Shown here piece after piece: positions 63,528 to 64,000 of a stretch of DNA of 64,000 nt (position 1 is its first letter; every line of letters begins with the position of its first letter). Origin of the DNA: Bradyrhizobium diversitatis. Lineage in GTDB: Bacteria; Pseudomonadota; Alphaproteobacteria; Rhizobiales; Xanthobacteraceae. Under the pieces are notes generated by a model. That model searched no databases and was not told where the DNA came from. It saw nothing but the letters and a program-made list of their open reading frames with translations. The translations under genes and the position numbers were made by a program. The stretch lies in contig NZ_JACEGD010000031.1 of assembly GCF_016031635.1 (NCBI RefSeq), positions 60,588-124,587 on the forward strand, written 5' to 3'.

Positions 63528-64000
63528 TCAGCACTTCACCCGCTTCTGCTCGCGATCGACCGCCGCTTTGACGCCGGCGGAGGCGCGCGGATATTTGCGG
63601 CCGACCTCGCCGAAGGCGGCGCAGGCGGCCTCCTTCTCCTTCAGCGCGGCGAGCGACTGCCCGAGCCGCAGCAGCGCATCCGGCGCCTTGGCCGATTTCT
63701 CGTATTTGGTGGTGACGGCGAGGAAGGCTTCCGCGGAGTCGCGGTATTGCTGGCGCTGGAAGTAGCTCTCGCCGAGCCAGTATTGCGCGTCCCCGACCAG
63801 CGGGTCGCTCGGAAACTTCTGCGCAAAATTCTTCATGGTCTGCTCGGCAAGCGCATAGTCCTTGCGCTGCATGTAGCCGATGCCGAGGTCGAACTCGTCG
63901 CGCGGCGTCGCCGAGGGCGGCAGGGTGGTCAGGCCGCCGCCGCTGGCGGCCGGCGCGGGATAGCCGGATTGGGCCGGCGGATAGCCGGGCTGCGCGGCGG
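63528..64000 (-). CDS. cpoB: Cell division coordinator CpoB (YbgF), partial
   Basis: The 3' end of a periplasmic TPR protein of the Tol-Pal system; the rest lies right of the window. A Pro/Gly/Ala-rich linker (about 45 residues) is followed by the TPR region from DEFDLGIGYMQRKDYALAEQ (read in parts) to the stop, with the family sequences LVGDAQYWLGESYFQRQQY and KAPDALLRLGQSLAAL. CpoB coordinates peptidoglycan synthesis with outer-membrane constriction during division. It is upstream of tilS on the same strand. Confidence 0.95.
   Translation of the reverse strand, partial: AAQPGYPPAQSGYPAPAASGGGLTTLPPSATPRDEFDLGIGYMQRKDYALAEQTMKNFAQKFPSDPLVGDAQYWLGESYFQRQQYRDSAEAFLAVTTKYEKSAKAPDALLRLGQSLAALKEKEAACAAFGEVGRKYPRASAGVKAAVDREQKRVKC

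Overview
The window is about 64 kb of high-GC chromosomal DNA from an alphaproteobacterium, most probably Bradyrhizobium or a close relative in the Nitrobacteraceae. This rests on gene content (split pntAA/pntAB/pntB with an aa3-oxidase subunit IV gene beside it, GapR, DUF1036 next to pyk, cpoB-tilS-ftsH) and on several families of intergenic palindromic repeats that I associate with Bradyrhizobium genomes. I found no rRNA, tRNA, CRISPR array, insertion sequence or prophage. Most of the window is ordinary core and transport DNA. The accessory parts are a toxin-antitoxin pair at 32.8-33.4 kb and a membrane-glycosylation-like island at 48.3-58.8 kb.

Layout: 0-2.5 kb, end of a ferric-iron ABC transporter (binding protein, fused permease). 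2.5-4.0 kb, two-subunit CoA transferase. 4.3-6.2 kb, AsmA-like protein. 6.4-9.8 kb, sugar-type ABC transporter (binding protein plus two permeases, no ATPase). 9.9-14.3 kb, on the minus strand, a GlpD-like flavoprotein followed by a PotABC-type transporter with no binding protein. 14.3-20.5 kb, c-di-GMP enzymes, an FAD oxidoreductase and a cluster of very small proteins, two of them YdcH/DUF465. 20.7-22.3 kb, purEK. 22.3-29.5 kb, aquaporin, ribosomal protein S21, TPR lipoprotein, a disordered membrane-anchored protein, cupin, Ca2+/H+ and Na+/H+ antiporters, a hydrolase and an unannotated 56-residue protein. 29.5-32.7 kb, proton-translocating transhydrogenase and the aa3 subunit. 32.8-35.4 kb, doc/abrB toxin-antitoxin pair and oligoendopeptidase F. 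35.5-41.5 kb, sigma-54 response regulator, then an L,D-transpeptidase and a DUF882 endopeptidase. 41.6-47.8 kb, DUF1801, adenylate cyclase, gapR, DUF1244, DUF1036-pyk and a TetR regulator. 48.3-58.8 kb, an internally duplicated secreted protein, then a run of polytopic membrane proteins with glycosyltransferase-C-like architecture (three are copies of one family), a GT87-like protein, a GtrB-like GT2 enzyme and an embedded Flp pilin. 59.2-64 kb, hydrolase, ftsH, tilS and the 3' part of cpoB.

The most unusual points are these. (1) The GlpD-like flavoprotein has lost the substrate-pocket residues of E. coli GlpD (R54, Y55, H233, R317 and K354 all differ) while its FAD-binding parts are intact, and it sits directly upstream of a transporter without its own binding protein. 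(2) A Flp pilin gene lies between two duplicated GT-C-like membrane proteins, with polyprenyl-phosphate sugar synthase and GT87 genes nearby, suggesting a pilin or surface glycosylation system. (3) Traces of rearrangement surround that island: a decayed copy of the pilin terminator region, and a remnant of the ftsH terminator and 3' end that now forms the C-terminus of the GT87 gene.
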